Source: CAZLDI01 sp964558415 | GTDB taxonomy: Bacteria; Chloroflexota; Dehalococcoidia; SM23-28-2; RBG-16-64-32 | Direction: 5' to 3' | Assembly (NCBI GenBank): GCA_964558415.1 | Contig: CAZLDI010000010.1 | Span: forward strand, 1 to 64,000 | Length of the DNA stretch: 64,000 nucleotides | Shown: positions 1 to 7,901 of the stretch, in pieces | Position numbering within the stretch: position 1 is the first letter of the stretch | How the letters are laid out: every line of letters starts with the position of its first letter | Made by a program: the position numbers and the translations under genes | The notes under the pieces: generated by a model | Databases searched by the model: none | Told to the model about the DNA's origin: nothing | What the model saw: only the letters and a program-made list of their open reading frames with translations

Positions 1-2
1 GG

Positions 3-221
3 CCCCGGCGTGGCGGCGGTGGCTACGGCGGCGGCTCCGCCGGCGGTTCCGGCGGCCGCGGCGGTGGCGGCGGCGGTGGCGGCTACGGCGGCGGCGGCGG
101 CAGGCCTCGGCGCGGCGGTGGCAGCTTCGGCGGCAGTAGCGGCAGTAGCGGTGGAGACTTCCGGCGGGAGCCCGGCAGCCCTCCTCCTCCTCCTCCTCCA
201 GCGCCCATGAAACGCTGGTAA
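3..221 (+). CDS. C-terminal tail of a Gly/Arg-rich protein (5' end outside window)
   Basis: The frame is open from the window edge to a TAA at 219-221 and encodes about 72 residues. They are almost entirely Gly with scattered Arg, Tyr and Phe (RGG- and GGYGG-like), followed by a run of seven prolines and the end MKRW. Such tails occur on bacterial RNA- or ssDNA-binding proteins (PNPase, SSB, RNA helicases, RNA-binding proteins). The catalytic part lies outside the window, so the family cannot be decided. A lysine-pathway gene follows 580 bp later; pnp is sometimes found near dap genes, which makes PNPase one guess among several. An alternative Ala-rich reading in another frame is a shadow of the same GGC/GCG repeats. 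Confidence 0.5.
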   Translation, partial: PRRGGGGYGGGSAGGSGGRGGGGGGGGYGGGGGRPRRGGGSFGGSSGSSGGDFRREPGSPPPPPPPAPMKRW

Positions 222-246
222 ATCGCACCTAACCTCCCGCTCGACC

Positions 247-792
247 GTGACCGGAGCTGACGTCCTCGCCGTGGTTAACCGGCTGCAGCAAGCGGGGCTG
301 CGTATCTGGCTTGACGGTGGCTGGGGTGTTGACGCGCTTCTTGGGCGGCAGACCAGGGAGCATTCTGACCTTGATGCCGTCGTAGAACTGGAGCACGTAG
401 AGCGCCTGATCGGCTGTCTCTCGCCCCTTGGTTTCGCCGTGCTTGAAGACGCCCGGCCCACCAGGCTTGTGCTTCAGGATGCAGGCCGAAGGAGAATCGA
501 CCTCCATCCGGTTCTCATCGACGAAAACGGTGACGGCAAACAGATCGGCGCGGGACGGAACGGAGGCGATGCGCTTTATCCCGCCGCCGGGCTCGCCGGC
601 GCCGGGAGCGTGCACGGGCAGGCCGTCCCGTGCCTCACGCCGCAGCTCCTTCTCGCTCACCACACCGGTTACGCGCCGCTCCTGAAGGACGTCCACAACG
701 TGCGCCTCCTCTGTGAGCGCTTTGGCCTATCGGTGCCGGACTCCTACCGCAGGCATCTGGACGCCCCTGGCTCACGCGATGCGCTAAACTGA
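247..792 (+). CDS. Lincosamide/aminoglycoside-type nucleotidyltransferase family protein
   Basis: This 181-residue protein has the fold signature of small antibiotic nucleotidyltransferases of the LinA/LnuA and AadB-like group. GGWGVDALLG spans residues 24-33, an HSDLD motif at 39-43 supplies the metal-binding aspartates, and a third acidic residue lies in RRRIDLHPV. The family transfers AMP to a hydroxyl group of lincosamides or aminoglycosides, but many chromosomal members have no known substrate, so resistance is not implied. The start is GTG at 247, since no ATG lies upstream in frame. It ends 8 bp before dapB on the same strand and may be co-transcribed with it. Confidence 0.7.
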   Translation: MTGADVLAVVNRLQQAGLRIWLDGGWGVDALLGRQTREHSDLDAVVELEHVERLIGCLSPLGFAVLEDARPTRLVLQDAGRRRIDLHPVLIDENGDGKQIGAGRNGGDALYPAAGLAGAGSVHGQAVPCLTPQLLLAHHTGYAPLLKDVHNVRLLCERFGLSVPDSYRRHLDAPGSRDALN

Positions 793-800
793 GGTGCGCC

Positions 801-1595
801 ATGACGGTGCGCGTTCTCGTGAGCGGCAGCGGCAAGATGGGCCGCCAGGTCCTGGAAACTGCCTGCCTGCAGTCGGACATGGAACCCGTCGGCGTCGTCG
901 ACCTCTTCGCCTCCGCGGACTACGTCCCGCTTCCTGACGGCTCTGGTGACATTCCGTTCGGCCGCGACGCCGCACAGATCATCGCCCTTACCAAGCCGGA
1001 CGTCGCGGTGGACTTCACGAACGCCGAATGGACGCCCATCCTCACTCGTGCCGCGCTCGACGCCGGCCTCCGCCTGGTCATCGGCACGACCGGACTCCCC
1101 GACGCATTCGTCGACGAACTTCGCGCCGAGTGCGCCCGGCGACGGATCGGCGCGGTTATGGCGCCGAACTTCACGCTGGGCGCAGTCCTGATGCAGCATA
1201 TGTCGAAGATCGCCGCCCCCTTCTTCGACTACGCCGAGATCATCGAGCTCCACCACGAAGGCAAGGTGGACGCCCCCTCCGGCACCTCCATCGCCACCGC
1301 TCGCGCGCTGCTCGAAGGACGTGGCAAAGCGTTCACCCGGCCCGCGGCCCAGAAGGAGACGGTGCCCGGGACCCGCGGCGGCGAGATCGAAGGGATCACG
1401 ATGCACAGCGTCCGCACGCCCGGTCACGTCGCCCACCAGGAGGTCATCCTCGGCGGCCCTGGTGAGACGCTGCGCATTCGGCACGACTCCACCGGGCGCG
1501 AGTCCTACATGCCCGGCGTGCTCCTCGCCGTCCGCCACGCGATGCGGCACCCCGGGCTCGTCGTCGGCCTCGATCGCCTGATCGGCCTCAAGTAA
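801..1595 (+). CDS. dapB: 4-hydroxy-tetrahydrodipicolinate reductase
   Basis: DapB reduces 4-hydroxy-tetrahydrodipicolinate with NAD(P)H, the second committed step to diaminopimelate and lysine. The 264-residue length is typical. Visible hallmarks are the nucleotide-binding GSGKMG at 9-14, GTTG at 95-98, the APNFTLG segment at 121-127, and the catalytic block with His151-His152, Lys155 and APSGT at 158-162, equivalent to the His/Lys pair and substrate loop of the E. coli enzyme. It starts at ATG 801, 8 bp after the nucleotidyltransferase, and is followed after 8 bp by a flavoprotein gene, so these three are probably one transcript. The pathway partners asd (4444) and dapA (6982) lie just downstream but are separated by unrelated genes. 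Confidence 0.95.
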   Translation: MTVRVLVSGSGKMGRQVLETACLQSDMEPVGVVDLFASADYVPLPDGSGDIPFGRDAAQIIALTKPDVAVDFTNAEWTPILTRAALDAGLRLVIGTTGLPDAFVDELRAECARRRIGAVMAPNFTLGAVLMQHMSKIAAPFFDYAEIIELHHEGKVDAPSGTSIATARALLEGRGKAFTRPAAQKETVPGTRGGEIEGITMHSVRTPGHVAHQEVILGGPGETLRIRHDSTGRESYMPGVLLAVRHAMRHPGLVVGLDRLIGLK

Positions 1596-1603
1596 CGCCC
1601 CTG

Positions 1604-2758
1604 ATGACCGTCAGGACGGTCGCGATTCTCGGCGGCGGCACCGGCGGCCTCGTCGCCGCCAACCGCCTGCGCCGCATGCTCGACCGCGAGCACCGCATCG
1701 TCCTCATCGACCGCTCCCCCGTTTACTCTCTCGCCCTCTCCTTCCCCTGGGTGATGCTGGGTATGCGCGACGGGCGCCGCATCTCCCGCGACCTCAACCA
1801 GCTCAAGACGAAGGGCATCGACGTCGTCACCGGCGAGGTGCAGTCCATCGACGCCGCGGCGAAGACGGTCCGCATCGATGACAGGGAGGCAGCATTCGAT
1901 TACCTCATCGTCGCCCTCGGCGCGCAGTACTCCTCCGACGAAATCCCGGGCCTGGGGCAGGCCTGGACCTACTATCACCTCGAAGGAGCGGAGGGACTGC
2001 ACGAACGCCTGCAGACGTTCGAGGCCGGGCGCATCGCCATCGTGGTGAGCGCCCTCCCCTATAAGTGCCCTGCCGCCCCGTTCGAAGGCGCGTTCCTGCT
2101 CGACCACCACTTCCACCGCAAGAACCTCCGCGACAAGGTCGAGATAACCGTGTACACGCCCGAGCATCCTCTCCCGCTCAAAGCCGCCGGCCCACAGGTC
2201 GGCGAACGGCTCGTGCACCTCCTTTCGGAGCGTGGCATAGGCTTCGTCTCCGGGGCGCAGGTGGCCGCGGTAGACAACAAGGCGCTGCGCATCCGCTTCG
2301 AAGACGCCTCAGAAGCCCCGTTCGATCTCCTGATAGCCACCCCTGTCCACAAGGCGCCGGACGTGCTCGTTACCGCCGGCTTCTGCCCGCCCGATGGTTG
2401 GGTGCAGGTGGACCGCGAGACGCTCGCCACTCAGTTCGAAGACGCCTATGCCATCGGCGACTGCAACGCTATCCCGCTGGGAGACGGCATCACCCTGCCG
2501 AAGGCGGGCGTCTTCGCGCACGGCCAGGCCGAGGTCGTCGCCCGCAACATCGCCGCGCAGATCAGCGGCGGCGAACCCAACTGGGCGTTCGGCGGCCAGG
2601 GCGGATGCTTCCTGCTCACCGGTGGCGGCCGCGGCGCCTTCGTCTCCGGCAACTTCTACGCCGACCCCGCACCCGCCGTCGAGCTGCGCGGCCCCTCGCG
2701 TCGCTACCACTGGCAGAAAATCGGCTTCGAACGCCTCTGGCTCTGGCGCTGGTTCTGA
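1604..2758 (+). CDS. FAD-dependent oxidoreductase of the sulfide:quinone reductase-like group
   Basis: This is a 384-residue two-dinucleotide-binding-domain flavoprotein. The N-terminal FAD motif GGGTGG is at 10-15, a second conserved segment (IVALGAQYS) ends near 110, and the C-terminal FAD contact GDCNAIP begins at 286. Two cysteines are placed as in sulfide:quinone oxidoreductases and flavocytochrome c sulfide dehydrogenases: Cys155 in YKCPAAPFE and Cys335 in GGQGGCF. This suggests a sulfide or persulfide oxidation role at the membrane. A type II NADH dehydrogenase-like role is the alternative, and the substrate is unproven. It starts with ATG 8 bp after dapB. Confidence 0.75.
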   Translation: MTVRTVAILGGGTGGLVAANRLRRMLDREHRIVLIDRSPVYSLALSFPWVMLGMRDGRRISRDLNQLKTKGIDVVTGEVQSIDAAAKTVRIDDREAAFDYLIVALGAQYSSDEIPGLGQAWTYYHLEGAEGLHERLQTFEAGRIAIVVSALPYKCPAAPFEGAFLLDHHFHRKNLRDKVEITVYTPEHPLPLKAAGPQVGERLVHLLSERGIGFVSGAQVAAVDNKALRIRFEDASEAPFDLLIATPVHKAPDVLVTAGFCPPDGWVQVDRETLATQFEDAYAIGDCNAIPLGDGITLPKAGVFAHGQAEVVARNIAAQISGGEPNWAFGGQGGCFLLTGGGRGAFVSGNFYADPAPAVELRGPSRRYHWQKIGFERLWLWRWF

Positions 2759-2781
2759 AGCCCGGATTCTAGAGCACCCCC

Positions 2782-2835
2782 CTGTCATTTCTAGAGCGCG
2801 TATCTTGTCATTCTGGAGCATAGCGAAGAATCTGA
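2782..2835 (+). repeat. Two imperfect TGTCATTCT-type units
   Basis: Between the flavoprotein gene and the phosphoesterase lie two imperfect copies of a short unit that begins TGTCATT(C)TN(G)AG; the second ends in GCGAAGAATCT. They occur once as a pair in noncoding DNA and have no visible coding role. They resemble dispersed intergenic repeats of other bacteria, but the family assignment is only by eye. Confidence 0.35.
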
Positions 2836-2905
2836 CGCCGACAAGTCCACCTCCCGGTAATCCCGCCTGCGTTACTGCTCCCCGGCCGGCCTGCGCTAGG
2901 CCAGC

Positions 2906-4321
2906 TTACCCGCAAGCCGGCCCATTGAACGCGCGCACACCGCCCCCGAACATCGGCGGGTACAGTAGCGTGATCACCGCCAGGTCGGAGACATCGACCG
3001 TGCCGCTCGCGTTCAGGTCCCAGCGCTCGTTGTAGTCAGGCGACCCCATCGCGGCACCCAACCGCCGCACCGGTGCAACGTACGTCGCGAGATCGCTGAC
3101 GTCGATGTCGTCGACGCTCGGCGCGCTCGATTTCAAGTCCGCCGGCCACGCCAGGCTCGGCCCGCCCGGTCCGGCCGGATCGCCGCACGAGTCTGCCATG
3201 TCCGTCCCTAGATATGACTCCATCGCACCCGAGAAACCGTCCCCGTCGGCATCCGCCGCATCCAGGATGCTGAAGTTATCGGCGAAGCTGCCCGTCGAGG
3301 CGACGAACTGCGCGTCTATCCGGCCGGGCAAGACCGTCAACTGCATGAAGCCGTCGCTCGTCGCATCGATCTCCGCGAAGTACCCCGCTTCTGAATCGCT
3401 CGCGTTCACCGCGTAGCAACAGCGCCCGAACGCGCCGGAGATCACGATCACCGTGCCCGCACCCTTCGTGTACGCTCCATCCGCGCCGGTGTCTGCCACG
3501 CAGTCGGCATCGAACGCGTTCGTCGGGACTCCAGCGCAAGTTCCAGCGTTCAGCGCGAGCTGCTTGCTCCGCTGGTAGTTGTGATCGTGCCCCTGGAAGA
3601 TAATATCCACCCTCTTGTCAACCAGCAGGTTCAGCAGCGCCGTCCCGATCTCGCAGGTCTTCTGCCCCGTCGTGATGCAGTTTTTGTGCATGCCCACAGC
3701 CACCCACGGGATCCCCGCAGCCCGCGCACCGTCTATCGCCGACGCCAGCCAGTTGTAGTGCACGCTCCCGATCGTGTAGTCGTAGCTTACGCCGGCCACC
3801 TGGAGGTCGGCGGCGATCATGATCACCCGCAGCAGCGGCTCGCTCTGCGGGTAGTCGAAGTAGTACTCCGCGGCATAGACGCCGTTCTCATTGAGTCTGT
3901 CGGGCAGGCACGCCGCATGGTTCAATATGTACCCGTCCGGTCCCCCCTGCTCCTCGTGGTTGCCCGCCACGAGCTCGAACGGGAACGTCCCGCCAAGCGT
4001 CGGCAACCCCTGCGTCACGTATGAGCACCACGCCTCGTCGCTAGCCGTCTGGTCGTAGTCCATGTCACCCAGCGCCAGGTAGAACGCCGCGCCGGATTGG
4101 TCCAGCGCCGCCAGGCTCGCCGCCGTGCTCGCGTTCGCCCCGTGGTCGCCGGCAGCCGCGAAAGAAAATCCCATGGGCGCGGCGGCCGCTTCGCCACCAC
4201 CTGAGTCCCTGCCGCTCAGCGGCGGCCCAACCCACGCACCCTCAGCCGGCGAGCCCCCGATTACGAGCGTGAGCCCGACGAGCAGGGGAAGCAGTGCGTT
4301 ACGCAACACCGAGGCCATCAT
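2906..4321 (-). CDS. Secreted metallophosphoesterase with C-terminal dockerin-like repeats
   Basis: The 471-residue protein has an N-terminal signal peptide (hydrophobic residues about 10-28). The calcineurin-like metallophosphoesterase motifs appear in order: GDH 58-60, GDMDYD 85-90, GNHE 120-123, GMHKN 210-214 and GHDHNY 244-249. The pattern matches purple acid phosphatase-like enzymes that bind two metals and hydrolyse phosphomonoesters outside the cell. After about residue 360 come a calcium-binding loop of type DADGDG and, near the end, a dockerin-type segment (WDLNASGTVDVSDL). The latter is typically found on secreted proteins of uncultured Chloroflexota-like genomes. It is convergent with the upstream flavoprotein gene and divergent from asd. 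The substrate is unknown. Confidence 0.85.
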   Translation of the reverse strand: MMASVLRNALLPLLVGLTLVIGGSPAEGAWVGPPLSGRDSGGGEAAAAPMGFSFAAAGDHGANASTAASLAALDQSGAAFYLALGDMDYDQTASDEAWCSYVTQGLPTLGGTFPFELVAGNHEEQGGPDGYILNHAACLPDRLNENGVYAAEYYFDYPQSEPLLRVIMIAADLQVAGVSYDYTIGSVHYNWLASAIDGARAAGIPWVAVGMHKNCITTGQKTCEIGTALLNLLVDKRVDIIFQGHDHNYQRSKQLALNAGTCAGVPTNAFDADCVADTGADGAYTKGAGTVIVISGAFGRCCYAVNASDSEAGYFAEIDATSDGFMQLTVLPGRIDAQFVASTGSFADNFSILDAADADGDGFSGAMESYLGTDMADSCGDPAGPGGPSLAWPADLKSSAPSVDDIDVSDLATYVAPVRRLGAAMGSPDYNERWDLNASGTVDVSDLAVITLLYPPMFGGGVRAFNGPACG

Positions 4322-4443
4322 CGCATCTATAGAGACGAACGCGCGGGCTGGCCGTTTCGCATTGCCTCGCCTCAGCCGAATCCGCTACCATAGGCGCTAC
4401 ACATCGTCCGGTTCTAAGAGGGGACAGAGAAAGACTCAGCCAG

Positions 4444-5460
4444 ATGTCCAGGGATTTCAACGTAGCAGTCGTCGGCGCCACTGGTCTTGTCGGGCAGGAG
4501 TTCCTCAAGATCGCCGTCCAGCGCAGCTTCCCGGTCCGCGGGCTGCGCCTGCTCGCCTCCCACCGTTCCGCCGGCAAGAAGATCAACGTCGGCGAATGGC
4601 AGGCGGAGGTCGAAGAGGCGACAACCAAGTCCTTCCACGGCGTCGATCTCGCCTTCTTCTCCGCCACCGCCGAGGTCTCACGCGAGCTCATCCCGGCCGC
4701 CGTCAAGTCCGGCGCCGTCTGCATCGACGATAGCGCCGCCTGGCGCATGGAGCCGGACGTCCCGCTCGTCGTCCCGGAAGTGAACGCCGACGACCTGCGC
4801 GGGCACAAGGGAATCATCTCCATCCCCAACTGCCCTACGACGCCCCTTTGCCAGACGCTCTGGCCCGCTCACAAGCTCAACAAGATCAAGCGGATCATCG
4901 TGGACACCTACCAGTCCGTCTCCGGCACCGGCAGCGCCGCCGTCCAGGAGCTGACCGACCAGACCCGCCAGGTACTGGAAGGCAACGCCACCAGCCCGCA
5001 CGTCTACCCCCACCAGATCGCCTTCAACCTGCTGCCGCAGGTGGACGTCTTCCTGGGCAGCGGCTACACGAAGGAAGAGTGGAAAATCATCAACGAGACG
5101 CGCAAGATCATGCACGAACCGGAGCTACCGATCAGCGCCACCGCCGTGCGCGTCCCCGTCTATGTCGGGCACAGCGAGGCGGTCCACGTAGAGTTCACGA
5201 AGGCGATGGCCCCGGAGGACTTCTACCGCATCGTCAAAGACGCCCCCGGCATCACCGTCCGCGACGAGCCGTCCGTCAACGTCTACCCCACCCCCTGGTC
5301 CGTCGCCGGCCAGGACGACACCTACGTCGGCCGCATCCGTGCTGACCTCTCCTGCGAATACGGCATCGCCTTCTGGCTCGTCAGCGACAACCTCCGCAAA
5401 GGCGCCGCCCTCAACGCGATCCAGATCGCCGAGGAGCTCGTCGCCCGCGCGCTGGTTTAG
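4444..5460 (+). CDS. asd: Aspartate-semialdehyde dehydrogenase
   Basis: Asd reduces aspartyl phosphate to aspartate semialdehyde for lysine, threonine and methionine. The 338-residue length fits. The NADP-binding GATGLVG is at 11-17, the catalytic cysteine is Cys130 in IPNCPTT, and the substrate-binding histidine lies in VGHSEAVH near 240. The stop codon (5458-5460) overlaps that of the convergent PIN-toxin gene by two bases. The last 57 coding bases plus 4 following bases are repeated, diverged, at 6279-6339, beyond the inserted toxin module (see findings). Confidence 0.96.
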   Translation: MSRDFNVAVVGATGLVGQEFLKIAVQRSFPVRGLRLLASHRSAGKKINVGEWQAEVEEATTKSFHGVDLAFFSATAEVSRELIPAAVKSGAVCIDDSAAWRMEPDVPLVVPEVNADDLRGHKGIISIPNCPTTPLCQTLWPAHKLNKIKRIIVDTYQSVSGTGSAAVQELTDQTRQVLEGNATSPHVYPHQIAFNLLPQVDVFLGSGYTKEEWKIINETRKIMHEPELPISATAVRVPVYVGHSEAVHVEFTKAMAPEDFYRIVKDAPGITVRDEPSVNVYPTPWSVAGQDDTYVGRIRADLSCEYGIAFWLVSDNLRKGAALNAIQIAEELVARALV

Positions 5461-5464
5461 CTCG
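5404..5464 (+). repeat. 3' end of asd, left copy of a 61-bp diverged direct repeat
   Basis: These 61 bases comprise the last 19 codons of asd including the stop, plus CTCG. They align without gaps to 6279-6339 with 50 of 61 identities counted by eye. Most differences are at codon third positions. This is the copy attached to the intact gene. Confidence 0.85.
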
Positions 5465-5864
5465 CCGGACCGGCGTTCAACTCCAGCCCGACGATGTCGT
5501 CATAATCGCCGGTATTTCGCGTGACCAGCGCCAGGCCGTGTTCAAGCGCCGTCGCCGCGATAAGCAGGTCCAACGCCCGGGCGTTAACGCGTTTACGCTC
5601 GCTTCTCAACGCCTCTCTCAAGAGAGCGCAACGCCTCGCCACTTCGACGGAAACAGGTATTACCGGTATCGCGTCAGCCAGCGCGTCGAACCTCAGCCGC
5701 GCGCTATCCGGAACGCCGCCGCGCCGCATCCCCTCGTACGCCTCCATGTACGTGATGACGCTGATCGCGATCCCTGAATCGGTGAGGCCCTCCAGAAATG
5801 AGCGGGCGACCGGAGCATCCGCCAGGTAGTCGATCAGCCAATCTGAATCGACGAGATAGGCCAT
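5457..5864 (-). CDS. PIN-domain toxin, VapC-like
   Basis: This 135-residue PIN-domain ribonuclease has the acidic residues expected of VapC toxins: Asp6 and Asp8 in YLVDSD, Glu41 in YMEAYEG, Asp99 in ALDLLIA and Asp120 in TRNTGDYDD. VapC proteins cut tRNA or rRNA and are held inactive by a DNA-binding antitoxin. ATG 5864 is chosen because it gives the canonical short VapC N terminus and lies one base after the stop of the upstream helix-turn-helix gene; a GTG at 5885 would add seven residues. Its stop overlaps that of asd head-on. With the upstream gene it forms a two-gene module inserted between two copies of the asd 3' end. Confidence 0.85.
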   Translation of the reverse strand: MAYLVDSDWLIDYLADAPVARSFLEGLTDSGIAISVITYMEAYEGMRRGGVPDSARLRFDALADAIPVIPVSVEVARRCALLREALRSERKRVNARALDLLIAATALEHGLALVTRNTGDYDDIVGLELNAGPAS

Positions 5865-5865
5865 C

Positions 5866-6201
5866 CTATTCCGGGCGCCCACCACTTCGCTGGCGCCGGC
5901 CCTCTCGGGCCTCTTGCAGGAGGACCTCCGTGTTCACTCCCCGCAGGATCCCGGCTGCACTGGATAGCGCCGATTTCACGACGGCCGGGTCATACCCGCT
6001 CCAGATCCCCTCGCGGGTGCCTCTGGCGGGCTGGGCCATCTTCCACAGGTCCCGCTTCCGAATCCGGATCGTCCGTCCACCCATCCGGTAGGCGGGTAGT
6101 TTCCCTTCTTCTATCCAACGCCACACGGTCGTCCGGCTGACAGCCAGCAGTCTCGCTGCCTCAGACACCGAATAGTATTCGCGTTCCTCCACCCTCAGCA
6201 T
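5866..6201 (-). CDS. Excisionase-type helix-turn-helix protein, probable antitoxin of the PIN toxin
   Basis: The first 55 of 111 residues form a MerR/excisionase-type winged helix-turn-helix (YYSVSEAARLLAVSRTTVWR, then a wing ending in IRIRKRDLWKM). The C-terminal half is basic and probably disordered or toxin-binding. Proteins with this domain pair with PIN toxins in some toxin-antitoxin operons, where they bind both the toxin and the operon promoter. It begins at ATG 6201 behind an AAGGTGA ribosome site and ends one base before the toxin start, which indicates translational coupling. It is not an integrase accessory factor by context, since no integrase is nearby. Confidence 0.75.
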   Translation of the reverse strand: MLRVEEREYYSVSEAARLLAVSRTTVWRWIEEGKLPAYRMGGRTIRIRKRDLWKMAQPARGTREGIWSGYDPAVVKSALSSAAGILRGVNTEVLLQEAREGRRQRSGGRPE

Positions 6202-6231
6202 CGCGATTCACCTTCATTTCACTTGATGCAT

Positions 6232-6260
6232 AAAATATCATTTGTCGCAGAAGATGTCAA
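6232..6260 (-). promoter_or_regulatory. Sigma-70-type promoter of the HTH/PIN module
   Basis: On the minus strand TTGACA (6260-6255) is followed after exactly 17 bases by TATTTT (6237-6232), about 30 bases upstream of the start codon at 6201. The stretch is much more AT-rich than its surroundings, consistent with foreign origin. Confidence 0.7.
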
Positions 6261-6278
6261 ATATTCCATCCGAGCGCG

Positions 6279-6339
6279 GCCGCCCATAGCGCCATTCAGA
6301 TTGCCCAAGAGCTGGTCTCCCGCGCGCTGGTCTAGCTCG
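6279..6339 (+). pseudogene. Orphan second copy of the asd 3' end
   Basis: Read in frame, 6279-6335 encodes AAHSAIQIAQELVSRALV plus TAG; the intact gene ends AALNAIQIAEELVARALV. No further upstream asd sequence remains. It sits 11 bases from the end of the frameshifted lipoprotein gene, where an ancestral asd end would be expected if the toxin module had been inserted between them. The nucleotide divergence (11 of 61) with protein conservation implies an allele from a related lineage, not a recent duplication. Confidence 0.85.
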
Positions 6340-6350
6340 AAGCTGCTTCG

Positions 6351-6875
6351 TCACTCAGGGCAAACCAGGTCCAGGTCTATGCCGTAATCGCCCGCGCGCT
6401 CCTCGATAGCCGGACACCTGCGCTGTCGTTCGCGCCACCGCGTCGGTGAACTCCGCGTCTTCCGCGAAGGTCCCGTCTATCTCGGCCTGGGTCGAGGCGT
6501 CGTTTAACAGCTCAAGCCGGTCGTGATTGATGGCGTTTACCTCGCGTTGCCCTCCAGTATTTCCTCATGCAGGTCTTCCACCTCTCCCGGCGCCTCCAGT
6601 TCATTCACCCTATAGAGGAACTCGTCGTACAGTGCCACGTACTCGGTGAACGAGTTCTTCGTCTGCTGGACGTCCCCCCGAAACGCCTCAGGGTACTGGT
6701 CGTCCAGCGCCCGGATCCTCCCGTTGACATCCTCATGGATGACCCTGTAGCCGTTGAAGTAATCAGAGATCGCCGCGCTTACATCATCCCCCGTCTCACC
6801 ATCGTCGCTGCCACACGCACCGGCGATCAGCGCAAGCCCCGTCATAAGAACGAACAGCGACGTGGTGCGCACCAT
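6351..6875 (-). pseudogene. Small lipoprotein gene broken by two frameshifts
   Basis: The intact part (6537-6875, 112 residues) begins with a lipoprotein signal peptide ending in IAGAC (Cys21) and continues as a helical acidic domain. Its frame stops at 6537-6539. Beyond that, a second frame carries on in the same style (EVNAINHDRLELLNDAS) to about 6400. A third frame then continues AIEERAGDYGIDLDLVCPE to a TGA at 6351-6353. Two single-base changes therefore separate one original protein of about 170 residues. Sequencing error or true decay cannot be told apart here. The function is unknown; the protein resembles small extracytoplasmic helical lipoproteins. Confidence 0.6.
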
Positions 6876-6981
6876 AACATAGGGTCCTTTACATTTCGCA
6901 GGGGCGAGATTGCGCAGAGTATACCACCGCCGTTCCCTCCCCTTGTGCTATCATCTCCCCACACGCTCACGGAGGACGCCC

Positions 6982-7878
6982 ATGGACATCGGCCGCCTGC
7001 TCACCGCCATGATCACGCCGTTCGACGAACACGGCGCGGTGGACTACGCCCAGGCCAAGCGCCTCGCCCTCGCCCTCCTTGACTCCGGCTCCGACGGCGT
7101 CGTCCTCGCCGGCACCACCGGCGAAGCCCCCACCCTTTCGCACGACGAGAAGCTGCAGCTCTTCCGCGAGGTGAAGTCCGCCGTCGACAGCCGCGGCGCC
7201 GTCATCGCCGGTACTGGCACCTACAACACCGCCGAGAGCGTGGACTTGACCCGCGAAGCGGAGCGCTGCGGCGTGGACGCTGTCCTCCTCACCTGCCCCT
7301 ACTACAGCAAGCCGTCGCAGGAGGGCCTCTACCGCCACTTCGAGACGATCGCCCGCGCTACCTCGTTGCCCTGCATCATCTACAACATCCCCAGCCGTAC
7401 ATGCGTCAACATGACCACCGAAACGCAACTCCGGATCGCGCGCATCCCCAACATCGCCGGCGTCAAGGAATCCTCCGGCGACATCGTCCAGATCTCGCGC
7501 ATCATCGAGGACGCCCCGGACCACTTCCGCGTCTGGAGCGGCGACGACCAGATGACGCTGCCGGTTCTGGCCGCGGGCGGTTACGGCGTCATCTCCGTCG
7601 TCTCCCACCTCGCCGGCGCGCAGATGCGCGAGATGATCGACTCGCACCTCGCAGGCGATGTGCAGCGCGCCGCCCGCCTCCACCGCCGCCTGCTGCCCCT
7701 CATGACCACACTGATGACCGCGGCCCCCAACCCAACTCCCGTCAAGTACGCCCTGAACCAGATGGGCTTCCCCGCCGGCGGCGTCCGCCTCCCCCTCGTC
7801 CCGCCGGACGAAGACGCCGCCGCCGCGATCTCGGCGGAACTCCGCCACCACCACATCGACCTAGCCGTCGCCGTTTAG
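6982..7878 (+). CDS. dapA: 4-hydroxy-tetrahydrodipicolinate synthase
   Basis: DapA condenses pyruvate with aspartate semialdehyde through a Schiff base. At 298 residues it has the normal length, with GTTGE at 44-48, Tyr134 and Arg139 in YNIPSRT, and the Schiff-base lysine Lys162 in AGVKESSGD. The start is ATG 6982 because GGAGGA lies at 6971-6976 with good spacing; a longer in-frame reading from 6910 has no such site. The product of asd is its substrate and the product of dapA goes to DapB, so three consecutive activities lie within 8 kb, although not in one operon. Confidence 0.95.
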   Translation: MDIGRLLTAMITPFDEHGAVDYAQAKRLALALLDSGSDGVVLAGTTGEAPTLSHDEKLQLFREVKSAVDSRGAVIAGTGTYNTAESVDLTREAERCGVDAVLLTCPYYSKPSQEGLYRHFETIARATSLPCIIYNIPSRTCVNMTTETQLRIARIPNIAGVKESSGDIVQISRIIEDAPDHFRVWSGDDQMTLPVLAAGGYGVISVVSHLAGAQMREMIDSHLAGDVQRAARLHRRLLPLMTTLMTAAPNPTPVKYALNQMGFPAGGVRLPLVPPDEDAAAAISAELRHHHIDLAVAV

Positions 7879-7901
7879 ACCGGCACTCGGCATCGCCGTT
7901 T

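Noticed and set aside
10..210. Ala/Val-rich 66-residue open frame at the window start
   Set aside because: It is the +1 reading of a GGC/GCG repeat; the frame that ends at 221 gives the RGG-like tail expected of a real protein.
247..792. Functional antibiotic resistance gene
   Set aside because: The fold is right, but substrate specificity cannot be read from the sequence and the context is housekeeping.
5866..6201. Excisionase of an integrative element
   Set aside because: Although the domain is shared with excisionases, no integrase or att-type recombinase is present, and the gene is coupled to a PIN toxin.
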